A stretch of 36,764 nucleotides of DNA, from the NCBI GenBank assembly GCA_014730235.1, contig WJIO01000288.1:1-36764 (forward strand). The letters run 5' to 3'. This DNA comes from Candidatus Poribacteria bacterium. GTDB taxonomy: Bacteria; Poribacteria; DTPJ01; WJIO01. Shown here one piece after another: positions 7,537-16,500 of this stretch. The position numbers and the translations under genes are program-made. The notes under the pieces are model-generated. The model searched no databases. It was not told the DNA's origin and saw only the letters and a list, made by a program, of their open reading frames with translations. Each line of letters starts with the position of its first letter. Position 1 is the stretch's first letter.

Positions 7537-9453
7537 ATGAGTTATAATAATACCGAGAGAAAAAAAGTAACCCTTCGCGCTCTCCTTATAGTTTTAATAT
7601 TCCTGCCTGTAAACAGCTACTGGATCATACAAACAGAGTTGGTGCATTATTCATCCCACCCCACCACCCTTTCCCTGCTTTTTAACGTAATACTTTTTAT
7701 ATTCTTCCTCATAGGCATAAATCTATTTCTATCGAAAATATTACCTAAATATGCCTTTACCCAGCAGGAGTTACTGACTATATATATACTTTTGTCCATA
7801 GGCTCTACCATGAGCGGTCATGACATGGTTCAGGTAATTGCTCCTATGCTTGGGCATGCTTATCGTTTCGCCACGCCGGAAAACGAATGGAAGGAGATAT
7901 TCTGGCAGTACCTACCCCGCGACCTGACAATTGATAACCAGAAAGCTCTGGACGGTCTATATACAGGAGAATCCACTATATACAATGTGGATATCATCAA
8001 GGCGTGGTTGGAAAGTATTCTCAGATGGACAGTCTTTTATGTGCTGTTGCTGTGGGTAATGCTGTGTATAAACATTGTCTTCAGAAAAAGGTGGACAGAA
8101 AACGAAAAACTTACATATCCCATTATACAACTACCGATGGAAATGACCCAGGAAGGCGGCAAGAGGCTGTTTGCTAACCGATTGCTGTGGATCGGATTTG
8201 CCATTGCCGGTGGGATAAGCCTTGTAAATGGGCTTCATTTTATTTATCCATCTGTACCGGAGATTCATGTCCGGCATTATAACCTCGTCCAGTTTTTCCC
8301 CGAAAAGCCCTGGAGTGCCATAGGCAGAACACGCTTGACACTATATCCATTTGCCATAGGCATGGGATATTTTATACCCCTGGAGCTTTCCTTTTCCTGC
8401 TGGTTTTTCTACTGGGTTGGAAAAGCTGTTATGGTGACCGGAAGCGCAGTGGGATGGAAGAGCATACCCGGTTTCCCGTTTATGAGCGAACAGGCTCTGG
8501 GGGGGAGCCTGGGGATTGTCATTGCCGTAACATGGGCTGCCCGGAAGTATCTGTTGAATATACTGAAAAACATCTTTAATGCAAATTCGGATGATTCAAA
8601 CGAACCGATGAAATATCGCACAGCATTTATCGGCGGTTTTGCAGGTATGATACTTCTGCTATTATTTTTGTGGTCTGCCGGAACTTCCCTTTGGGTGTCA
8701 GTGGTTTTCTTTATATTCTACTTTGGTATATCTATCGCCTTAACCAGAATCCGGGCGGAACTCGGGCCTCCCATTATCAGCCTCTGGGTGTGGGGGGAAA
8801 GTTCAACGGACCCGGGACAGAAGCTGGTTAAATTTTTCGGCACTCGTCGTGTAGGTTCTACAAACTTGACAATACTGACGCTGCTTTTCTGGTTCAACCG
8901 GGATCATCGCTGTCATCCCATGCCCCATCAACTTGAGGGATTGGAGATTGCCCGGCGCACAAAAATTAAATCAAGTTCCCTTGTATTTCCTATGATGCTT
9001 GTGGCTGGTTTAAGTTCCCTGACTGCTTTCTGGGCTTATCTGCATATATACTATAAGCTGGGGATAACCGGAGGTTTTGCATGGGAACCGTTTAATCGTT
9101 TACAAAACTGGCTTACTGTATCCCAATCACCTGACTGGATGGCCATAGGAGCTACAGGTTTCAGCTTTGTGTTTACCCTGTTTCTCATGTTTATGCGTCG
9201 GCAGTTTCTGTGGTGGCCCTTTCATCCTGTAGGATATATACTGGCCGGCACATGGAGCGTTGACAATATATGGATGCCATTATTCATAAGCTGGACAGCC
9301 AAATTATTATTAACGAAATACGGTGGTATCAAGGCCTATCGTCGGGCTGTGCCGTTTTTCGCCGGGCTTATACTTGGTCAGTTTATTATTGGTGGTTTAT
9401 GGAGCATACTGGGAACGATCTTTGAAATACCAATAAATTTTTATTTTGTATAA
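7537..9453 (+). CDS. Large polytopic membrane protein, DUF6785/DUF6784 type (paralogue)
   Basis: A 638-residue, many-helix membrane protein paralogous to the one at 516-2468. Shared blocks are FRKRWTENEKLTYPIIQLP, FLWWPFHPVGY, VDNIW, KYGGIKAYRRAVPF and GLILGQF. The N-terminal part carries TQQELLTIYILLSIGSTMSGHD, corresponding to the SSELKTVYTMMTVACAIPT region of the other copy. The family is a presumed transporter of unknown substrate. The ATG at 7537 follows a 14-bp hairpin and has no clear GGAGG; expression may partly come from read-through of the LamG pair. The gene ends three bases before a hairpin element. Placement directly behind two secreted LamG proteins suggests binding and uptake linked in one locus, which is inference. 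Confidence 0.75.
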   Translation: MSYNNTERKKVTLRALLIVLIFLPVNSYWIIQTELVHYSSHPTTLSLLFNVILFIFFLIGINLFLSKILPKYAFTQQELLTIYILLSIGSTMSGHDMVQVIAPMLGHAYRFATPENEWKEIFWQYLPRDLTIDNQKALDGLYTGESTIYNVDIIKAWLESILRWTVFYVLLLWVMLCINIVFRKRWTENEKLTYPIIQLPMEMTQEGGKRLFANRLLWIGFAIAGGISLVNGLHFIYPSVPEIHVRHYNLVQFFPEKPWSAIGRTRLTLYPFAIGMGYFIPLELSFSCWFFYWVGKAVMVTGSAVGWKSIPGFPFMSEQALGGSLGIVIAVTWAARKYLLNILKNIFNANSDDSNEPMKYRTAFIGGFAGMILLLLFLWSAGTSLWVSVVFFIFYFGISIALTRIRAELGPPIISLWVWGESSTDPGQKLVKFFGTRRVGSTNLTILTLLFWFNRDHRCHPMPHQLEGLEIARRTKIKSSSLVFPMMLVAGLSSLTAFWAYLHIYYKLGITGGFAWEPFNRLQNWLTVSQSPDWMAIGATGFSFVFTLFLMFMRRQFLWWPFHPVGYILAGTWSVDNIWMPLFISWTAKLLLTKYGGIKAYRRAVPFFAGLILGQFIIGGLWSILGTIFEIPINFYFV

Positions 9454-9455
9454 CT

Positions 9456-9657
9456 GGTTCTTCCAACTTGAATTTGGAAATATAAAAATCATTGTCTAAT
9501 AAAACAATATTTTCTGTTTATAATTCCTGTATCCTCCGTTTGTCATTCCTGCGGAAGCAGGAATCCAGTAGATCCGCATAAAGACTCGATTCCTGCCTTC
9601 GCAGAGATGACAATCTGATAGAATTTCCAAATTATTAACAACCTAAACCCAAAACAA
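9456..9657. repeat. Dispersed hairpin element
   Basis: The left terminal motif GGTTCTTCCAACTTG begins two bases after the transporter stop. The core arms GTCATTCCTGCGGAAGCAGG (from 9542) and GATTCCTGCCTTCGCAGAGA (from 9588) form an imperfect long stem. The right end is degenerate (CCTAAACCCAAAACAAC). It fills the gap between two convergent genes and could serve as a bidirectional terminator. Confidence 0.7.
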
Positions 9658-9667
9658 CAGTATAACT

Positions 9668-10468
9668 TTATTGTTTTATCTCTCCCCATGTAACACTAAG
9701 TTTACCCGAAGATGATACTGACAACGCGCTCTCAATACCATTATTCATAAGGTCATTAATCTCAGCTTCCGAAAGGGCTTGTCTGAGTATAATAACTTCG
9801 TCCAGGATACCACCCATAAAACGACCTGTATGACTCATAAAATGTAAAGGCGCATCGTTTGTGCCAACATCAAAATCAGCACCATCCATAGAAGCCTCTT
9901 CAACTCCGTCAATATATAGTCTTATAGTTCCACCTTCCCTTGTGCCAACTAGATGATGCCATTCATCATCATTAACCAAAGTATTACTGGCTATGTGGAA
10001 ATTCGCTGATGCCGCATCTCTAAGGAATAGGCTCATATTACCTGTAGCTGCCTTTGCCTGATCCGCGTAATACAGGGCATACCAGGGCAAAACCTGTGCT
10101 GGGTGGTAATTCTTCGCTATTATCATAGGGGGTGCGTCTTCAGGAGTTGTTATCAAAAGCCAGCAGGCCAGGGTAAAGTCAACACCTTCAGGAAATTCAA
10201 GGCTGTCATCATCAGGTACTTCAACCCATCCGTCTGCGCCATCAAAGCTCAGTGCTCCACCAAATTTTCCATCTGCTGTCCATTCCACGCCACCCATGAT
10301 ATTACCATCGTTGCCATTTTCTGATAGATCTACGGCTGTGTCTCCTTCGTCACTATCAAAAAGCCATATACCCGCAATGTCCTCTATAGCACCGTTGGCG
10401 ACACTAACACCTAAAGTTATACAAAAAATCAGAGAGATTAATATAAAACGCAAATTAATCTTGAGCAT
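9668..10468 (-). CDS. Secreted LamG/concanavalin-like protein with TWxxxK tail
   Basis: A 266-residue exported protein: signal peptide (about residues 1-27, ending VANGA), LamG domain (about 30-240) with GIWLFDSDEGDTAVD, SENGNDGNI, DGKFGGALSFDG, DEWHHLVGTREGG, IRLYIDG and GGILDEVIILRQALSEAEI, then the tail GKLSVTWGEIKQ. It is much more diverged from the tandem pair than they are from each other. The start has AGGAGG 8 bases upstream (AATAGGAGGAATAAACAATG). A good promoter lies at 10539-10567. It is divergent from the thiamine-diphosphate enzyme gene. Likely a surface or periplasmic ligand-binding protein; the ligand is unknown. Confidence 0.85.
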   Translation of the reverse strand: MLKINLRFILISLIFCITLGVSVANGAIEDIAGIWLFDSDEGDTAVDLSENGNDGNIMGGVEWTADGKFGGALSFDGADGWVEVPDDDSLEFPEGVDFTLACWLLITTPEDAPPMIIAKNYHPAQVLPWYALYYADQAKAATGNMSLFLRDAASANFHIASNTLVNDDEWHHLVGTREGGTIRLYIDGVEEASMDGADFDVGTNDAPLHFMSHTGRFMGGILDEVIILRQALSEAEINDLMNNGIESALSVSSSGKLSVTWGEIKQ

Positions 10469-10538
10469 TGTTTATTCCTCCTATTAACAAATATTAAAAA
10501 CAAAACTATAAATTATAAAACTAACTACCAGCTTATCT

Positions 10539-10567
10539 ATTCTATCAAATCTTTATCTTCAAATCAA
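10539..10567 (-). promoter_or_regulatory. Sigma-70-type promoter of the LamG gene at 9668-10468
   Basis: On the minus strand TTGATT (10567-10562), 17-base spacer, TAGAAT (10544-10539), giving a leader of about 65 bases. It abuts the truncated repeat that begins at 10571. Confidence 0.55.
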
Positions 10568-10570
10568 TAA

Positions 10571-10689
10571 AAATGCTCTCAGCTTGTCATTCCTGCTTCC
10601 GCAGGAATGACAGCATAAAGAAGTCTCTTATCTTTACCACACTGAATCCGGAAGAGCCAAAGTTTTCACGGAATAAATTTTATACTTGG
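10571..10689. repeat. Dispersed hairpin element, left end missing, with outer extension
   Basis: Lies in the 315-base divergent gap 10469-10783. The core is a perfect GTCATTCCTGC/GCAGGAATGAC hairpin (10586-10611, loop TTCC). The right terminal motif is TTACCACACTGAATCCGG (from 10634). It is nearly identical to 19429-19516 apart from the loop. Beyond the terminus it shares an outer block (AAAGTTTTCACGGA, then TAAATTTTAT) with the copies ending at 26145 and starting at 22261. Confidence 0.75.
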
Positions 10690-10783
10690 AAAGCAAACTT
10701 TTTACTGTTATCCTAAAATGCTTTATGTTAAAATAGTAGTAATTTAATACTCATTCATCTTACCGCGATTAAGGAGAAAGGAA

Positions 10784-12580
10784 ATGCAACTTACAGGTGG
10801 GGAAATTATAGCTGAATATCTGACAAGAGAAAAGGTTCCATATATTCTTGGTATACCCGGTCATGGCAGTCTGGGAATTGCCGATGCTTTCAAGGGTAGA
10901 GAAGACAAAATCAAAATAATGCAGGTAAAGCACGAGCAAAGCGCGGTCCATCTGGCTGATGGTTATTACCGGGTTTCGGGACAACCCCTGGCCGTATTCA
11001 CATCCATAGGCCCTGGAGCCATAAATACAGCCATAGGAGTTGCGACAGCCTATGTAGATTCAACACCGGTATTGATTATCACCGGGGATACCCATACCCA
11101 TATGTTTGGAAAAGGTGTTTTACAGGAGATAGAGAGAACTCATAGTTCTAACTTTCCCCGCATATTAGAGCCGGTGGTTAAACGCTATTGGCAGCCCAAC
11201 CACGTATCCCAACTGCCGCATATACTGCAAAGGGCCTTTGGCTACATGATGACCGGCAGGCGCGGGCCTGTCCTGATTGATATACCTATGGATGTCCAGT
11301 GCGATTCTGCCGATGTTGAACTGCCTGAACCTTCGGATCGAAAACCAATGGGTCGGATTTCTGGTGATCCTGATCTGGTATCAAAGGCTGTGGAACTCCT
11401 GTCCCAATCAGAAAGACCTGTTATACTGGCCGGAGGTGGTGTTATAACCTCTGATGCATTTGCTGAATTGCTGGAACTGGCAGAAATGATGGATGCGGCA
11501 GTTGTAACCACCATGATGGGAAAAAGTGCATTTCCTGAAAATCATCCACTGTATGGCTGGCATACTGGCTCAAAAGGAACTACATGCGGAAACAAACTTA
11601 CATCTTCAGCCGACGTTCTTCTTGCCGTAGGTTGCAGGTTTGCCGATGAAACAACATCATCCTATAAGCATGGGGTGAGTTTTTCTATACCTCCCACAAA
11701 GCTTATCCACATTGATCTGGATGAAACAGAGATAGGCAAAAATTACCCGTGTGAAGTAGGTCTTGTAGCCGATGCAAAATCAGCCCTGAATCAGGTGATA
11801 CAACAGTTGAGGGATGTAAAAAAGAAAGACAGAGGGGAATATAAAGCGGAAATAAAATGTTTAGTCAGTAGCTGGTTTGACGAAATGAAAGAATTCAGGG
11901 AATACAATAAAAAACCGGTCACTATTTCCCGAATGTTAAAGGAATTGAGAGAATTTTTAGATGATGATGCTATAGTAGCTTCATCATCCGGCAACACCCA
12001 GGCACAGATACTTCAGGAATTCCCCTTTTACCAACCCCGCACATGTCTTACTACCGGAGGATTCTCCACTATGGGATTCACACTCCCGGCCAGTATGGGG
12101 GCCAAGCTGGCTTTCCCGGACAGGCAGGTGGTGGGAGTATTAGGCGATGGCGATTTCATGATGACCATGCAGGAACTTGCTACAGCGGTCCAGTATAATA
12201 TACCTGTAGTAATATTAATCGCCAATAATCAGGGATGGATTTCCATAAAAGACCTGCAAATAGCTGCCTACGGTGAGGACAGACCCATTGCCACCGATTT
12301 TGTAAATTCAAAGGGTGAAATATATTCACCGGATTTTGAAAAGATCGCAGGTGCCTTTGGATGCCACAGCCAAAAAATTAATAGTGGCGAAGCGGTAAAA
12401 CCAGCATTGAAGAAAGCCTTTGATTCGGGGAAACCGGCGGTCATCGAGGTTATAGTACAACGGGATTTCCCATACTCAGGCGGAAAAGTCGCCGGTTGGT
12501 GGGATGTGCCAGTTCCTACCTATCTTACTGAAAGACGCGCAAAATATGAAAGAGAAAGATCAGAAGAAAAACTCAACTGA
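10784..12580 (+). CDS. Thiamine-diphosphate-dependent enzyme, acetolactate synthase family
   Basis: A 598-residue member of the acetolactate synthase/pyruvate oxidase family with the three expected domains: N-terminal PYR domain (about 1-170), central domain (about 190-330) and C-terminal PP domain (about 380-560). The catalytic cofactor-activating Glu is Glu51 (KHEQSAVHLADGYYR). The diphosphate/metal motif is GDG at 454-456 with Asn481-Asn482. The start at 10784 has AAGGAGAAAGG just upstream. No small regulatory subunit (ilvN/ilvH) or other branched-chain gene is nearby, so it is probably a specialised carboligase or decarboxylase rather than biosynthetic acetolactate synthase. Its end overlaps the next gene by 35 bases. 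The substrate is not determinable from sequence. Confidence 0.85.
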   Translation: MQLTGGEIIAEYLTREKVPYILGIPGHGSLGIADAFKGREDKIKIMQVKHEQSAVHLADGYYRVSGQPLAVFTSIGPGAINTAIGVATAYVDSTPVLIITGDTHTHMFGKGVLQEIERTHSSNFPRILEPVVKRYWQPNHVSQLPHILQRAFGYMMTGRRGPVLIDIPMDVQCDSADVELPEPSDRKPMGRISGDPDLVSKAVELLSQSERPVILAGGGVITSDAFAELLELAEMMDAAVVTTMMGKSAFPENHPLYGWHTGSKGTTCGNKLTSSADVLLAVGCRFADETTSSYKHGVSFSIPPTKLIHIDLDETEIGKNYPCEVGLVADAKSALNQVIQQLRDVKKKDRGEYKAEIKCLVSSWFDEMKEFREYNKKPVTISRMLKELREFLDDDAIVASSSGNTQAQILQEFPFYQPRTCLTTGGFSTMGFTLPASMGAKLAFPDRQVVGVLGDGDFMMTMQELATAVQYNIPVVILIANNQGWISIKDLQIAAYGEDRPIATDFVNSKGEIYSPDFEKIAGAFGCHSQKINSGEAVKPALKKAFDSGKPAVIEVIVQRDFPYSGGKVAGWWDVPVPTYLTERRAKYERERSEEKLN

Positions 12581-12965
12581 AAAAACAAATAGAATCACCC
12601 ACGCTGAAATTATTAAGCTGCATCTGCACGCCTTTGTTCTGATGCACAAAGGTATTAGTGTCTGGCGTATAATTGCAGCCTACCTTTTCCTGTTATTTGC
12701 CATATTAAGCTTTGTTTTTACCATAAAGATACCGGTAAGTAATCAATTCCTGACACCTACAGATGCAGCCAAAACCCAGTCCAGGGGCATAACTATATTT
12801 ATGACAGTGGTAAATCTCATTGTATACGGGGTAATATTAAACTGGAATAAACGCAGTGGTTTTCGCGCAGCCATAAGGATTGCACTAATAGGAGTTGCTT
12901 TTTATCTTGATATGTTCCTTGTCCAGGTGTTATATGTTATGATACGGGAAGGTCATTTTTTGTAA
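12546..12965 (+). CDS. Small membrane protein of unknown function
   Basis: A 139-residue protein I do not recognise. It has a charged, lysine-rich N-terminus (MKEKDQKKNSTEKTNR), then three likely transmembrane segments (about 45-63, 81-98 and 111-133) separated by short polar loops. The ATG at 12546 lies inside the 3' end of the thiamine-diphosphate enzyme gene, in a different frame, with GAAAGACGCG upstream and no strong ribosome site, which suggests translational coupling. It is followed 38 bases later by the brxF-like gene in the same direction. It may be a membrane partner of either neighbour; nothing in the sequence decides. Confidence 0.6.
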   Translation: MKEKDQKKNSTEKTNRITHAEIIKLHLHAFVLMHKGISVWRIIAAYLFLLFAILSFVFTIKIPVSNQFLTPTDAAKTQSRGITIFMTVVNLIVYGVILNWNKRSGFRAAIRIALIGVAFYLDMFLVQVLYVMIREGHFL

Positions 12966-13003
12966 TTATACTATATAAGAGATAAAATACAGGAAAATAA
13001 ATC

Positions 13004-13516
13004 TTGTCTGAAAATAACGACATCAACCTCACAGAAAACCAGCAAAAAACCTATGAATTACTTACATCAGCATGTAAATACAGCCTAAGACGTGGTACGC
13101 TGTGCCTTGTAGGTGATTTTCAATCAGGTAAAACAACTCTTGCAAAATACTTCCTGTCACAAAAATTCGACAATCCTGATAAATATTACCTAAATTTGAA
13201 TCTCTTCCTTCTTGAGTATTTGAGAAAAGAGTCAGATGAACTTCCAGTTCTCGGTAACATGCAGGCCAAAACAAGGTTGGTGATGGAAGTTGCTCTTGAA
13301 GAATATATAGAAGATCATTACAAAGAAAATGACATTCTCGTCCTTGATGCAATCGAAATTATTTATCCATATCGTCTCAATCTGGCTTCACTGATTAGCA
13401 GGCATACCCGGGATGGCAAGATATGTATAATCTGCGTTCCTGAAAACGAAAAATTTGTGTTTGATTTTTCATGGGGAAATTGTGAGATAATAAGTTTAGA
13501 AACTAAAGAAAAATAG
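13004..13516 (+). CDS. brxF: BrxF-like P-loop ATPase
   Basis: A 170-residue single-domain P-loop protein resembling BrxF of type 3 BREX phage-defence systems. The Walker A motif is GDFQSGKTT (37-45) and the Walker B-like strand is ILVLDAIE (111-118). The start is TTG at 13004, preceded by AGGA nine bases upstream; no other in-frame start precedes the Walker A motif, so this start is effectively required. It is separated by only 13 bases from the large brxC-like gene, the same order as in BREX-3 operons. PglX, PglZ, BrxA and helicase genes are absent from the window. Family placement is from motif, size and context, so moderate confidence. Confidence 0.6.
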   Translation: MSENNDINLTENQQKTYELLTSACKYSLRRGTLCLVGDFQSGKTTLAKYFLSQKFDNPDKYYLNLNLFLLEYLRKESDELPVLGNMQAKTRLVMEVALEEYIEDHYKENDILVLDAIEIIYPYRLNLASLISRHTRDGKICIICVPENEKFVFDFSWGNCEIISLETKEK

Positions 13517-13529
13517 GAAAGTGAAACAG

Positions 13530-16500
13530 ATGCCAAAGATAAAAGACATTATTGAAGTACCACCAGTTAAAACCGTCATTGAATTATCAACGGTAAGGGA
13601 TTCAGAAGGTGAAACCCCCGAAGAACTGAATCAATTACTGGATACATTTGTAATAACCGATGATATCGAGCGAAATCTAAAAATAATACTGGACAGGATA
13701 AGCAATTATCCCTATCAGGGTATGGGATTTTTCCTTACAGGAAATTTCGGTTCCGGTAAATCTCATTTTCTCTCTGTGATTAGTTTGCTGCTACAGTATC
13801 CCTGGGCCTGGGAGCATGTAGTTTCTCAAAGCGAAGCTATACAGCAGTATGGGGATAATATTAAAGAACGCAGATATCTGGTGGTGCAGATTCCCCTTCT
13901 TGAATACAGAAAGACTGATTCCCTGGAGGACATCTTCTGGAAAAGCATTGAGGAGACAATGGCATCTTCAAAATATAGAATATTTGCCCCACTTGCCCAA
14001 TCTTCCTACTTTCTTGAACAGTTTGAAAAATACATAATACCAGCCCATTCCAGAGAATTAAACAAATTTATCCAGGGTAAGCTGAGTTCTAAATATACAT
14101 GGGGAACTATTCGCCAGGAAAGCGTTGAGGATGCAATACTTTTTGCCCAGGAATTTCTTAAATTAAACGCGACAAATATACCTTTCAGGTTGACCCTGGA
14201 AAGACAGAAAACCTGGAATAGATTGATGGTTATAATGAAACAAAACGAATTATCAGGTCTGGTGGTTTTAATGGACGAATTGAGCGAATTCCTGAAATCC
14301 AAGCCTGATAACAAGGCCCTTAATGAGGACACACGCTTTCTGCAATTTATCGGAGAAAAATCCACCCATGCACCGGTGTGGATAGTCGGCGCGCTCCAGG
14401 AGGCAATTGAGAGAACCGGCGACATAAGCCAGGTCACTTTTAATAAAATCAAAGACAGATACCAGAGGAATCTTGAGCTATCAACCCGCCATATAAGGGA
14501 ATTGATTGACCGGCGGCTTATCCGCAAGAAAGGCGCAGAATCCATATCGGTCATAAAAGAAGCATACGGCATATTAAAAAGCGGTTTTAGCCACCTGAAA
14601 ATTAGTGAAGATGATTTTTTACAGATTTATCCGGTGCATCCTGAAACTCTGGAACTTCTGGATGTCAACACAAATTTCTTTTCCCAGCGCAGGGGTGTAG
14701 TGGATTTTATACACTATCAGGTCAAAGGTGATCCCATTCGCCAGATACAGGGCATGATGGATGACGAATACACCCAGCTTCTTACACCCGATAAAATCTT
14801 TGACCATTTCTCATTCCGAATAAGGGAAATGGTAGACATAAGCCAGTATTACCAGATTTACCGGGATTATTTTGAGAAGCGAATACTCCGGATTTTTGAT
14901 GATAAAACAGATCAGGAATACGCCCTTAAGCTTGTAAAAATACTGATATTACTAAAGGTTTCCCCTGTTTCTGAAACCCGGACTGTTCGTCAGCTTGCGG
15001 ATATGGTTCTGTATAACTGTACTGATCTGGGCGGCGATTTAAATTATGAATACATACAGGAACAGATTTTAGGCACGCTAAGGACAAAAGCCAGTTACAT
15101 CAAAGTCAATCAGGGAGATGATCCCCTCTCTGATGTTTACTATATTGATCTGGAATCAAAAACAACGGATATAATAGAACATAAGAAAAGGGATATTCTA
15201 CTGAGTTTAACGGAATCTGACCAAAGGGTTCTTGATACAGCCTTTGATCAGTTGGTATACGGCCCTTTACCCCTGGCCCATCTGCGGGGTATATACAGCG
15301 AGAGAAAAAATATTTCGTGGGAAAATACACCAAGATCGGGAATGGCAAAGCTTCAGAATTTAACGGAAATAAGCGAATCAGAAATTGAGGATACCATACA
15401 GCGGCTTAGAACTTCAGAGGATGATTTTGTTTTATATCTGGGAATCCCTTTTGACATTGCCAAACAAAGGGAACACTTTCGAAATATTCTTAATTCATAT
15501 AACGAACGCTTTATCAACGGTCTGGTCTACTGGTTGCCCGAGGAAATAAATAATACAGAAAAAATTCAGATACTAAAGGACTTTTACGCACAACATGAGA
15601 TTTTCGCGGAATATTCTTCTGATGGCAGTAAATCCGGTATAGAACTCAGGGAAAACCTTAAACGTTCTATGGAAGAGATGGTTTTACAGGTTAGGGATGT
15701 TATCGAAGGGGCTTATTTCTCAGGTAAAGTATATACAACTCAGGGTGAAATAACAGGTCTTGAGCTAACCGACTCAAAAACTCAGAATTTCAATACAACC
15801 CTGGCCAGAATAATCAGAGAACCAATAAGAACACTATATCCTGATCATATATCCCCTCAGGTGGAAATATCAACCCGGCGGCTTATAAGCGACCTCATAG
15901 ATGACTTTGTGCGCCCGGGCAGGACAGATGACATAACAGCACCCCATGCAAGATATTTAAGGACTTCTATTGAGGGAATTGCTGTTCCTTTGGGGTTGGC
16001 TAGAAAGCGGGATAATGGTTATGATCTGGATGTGGATGTTAATAAAAATCCTCTCCTTGCCCGGATAGCTGAAATTATACCACAGGCTGAAAATACAGGT
16101 TCAAATTCTGGATCAAACCTTGTTGAATATAAATGGGTTTACCAGCAGTTGCGTAAATCCGAATACGGTATAATCGGGCCTGTCTTTGAGCTATTTATAG
16201 CATCCCTGATGCGTAAAGGTCAGTTAATCGGTTATAAAGGCGGGATACCTGTAAACATATCCCAGGTGGGATTTCCCCTATCCAACTACGTTCAGCAAAT
16301 CGGACAAGGGCAGCTTATCAATGGTGACCTTCGATGGCAGTTGGCGTCAGTTTCTGAGGCGTTATTAGGAGAAAAGCTACAGGATTATGATGTAACAAAA
16401 CAGGAAGAGATATGGGCAAGGCTATGCGATCTCCGGGAAAAGACAATTCGCGGTATTGCAAATATCCGACAGGAGTTGGAAGTCCTTCATGACCGCATGC

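Noticed and set aside
10784..12580. Biosynthetic acetolactate synthase (ilvB) or IolD
   Set aside because: No regulatory subunit or pathway genes adjoin it, and the N-terminal motifs (GIPGHGSLG, KHEQSAVH) fit neither family precisely, so no gene symbol was assigned.
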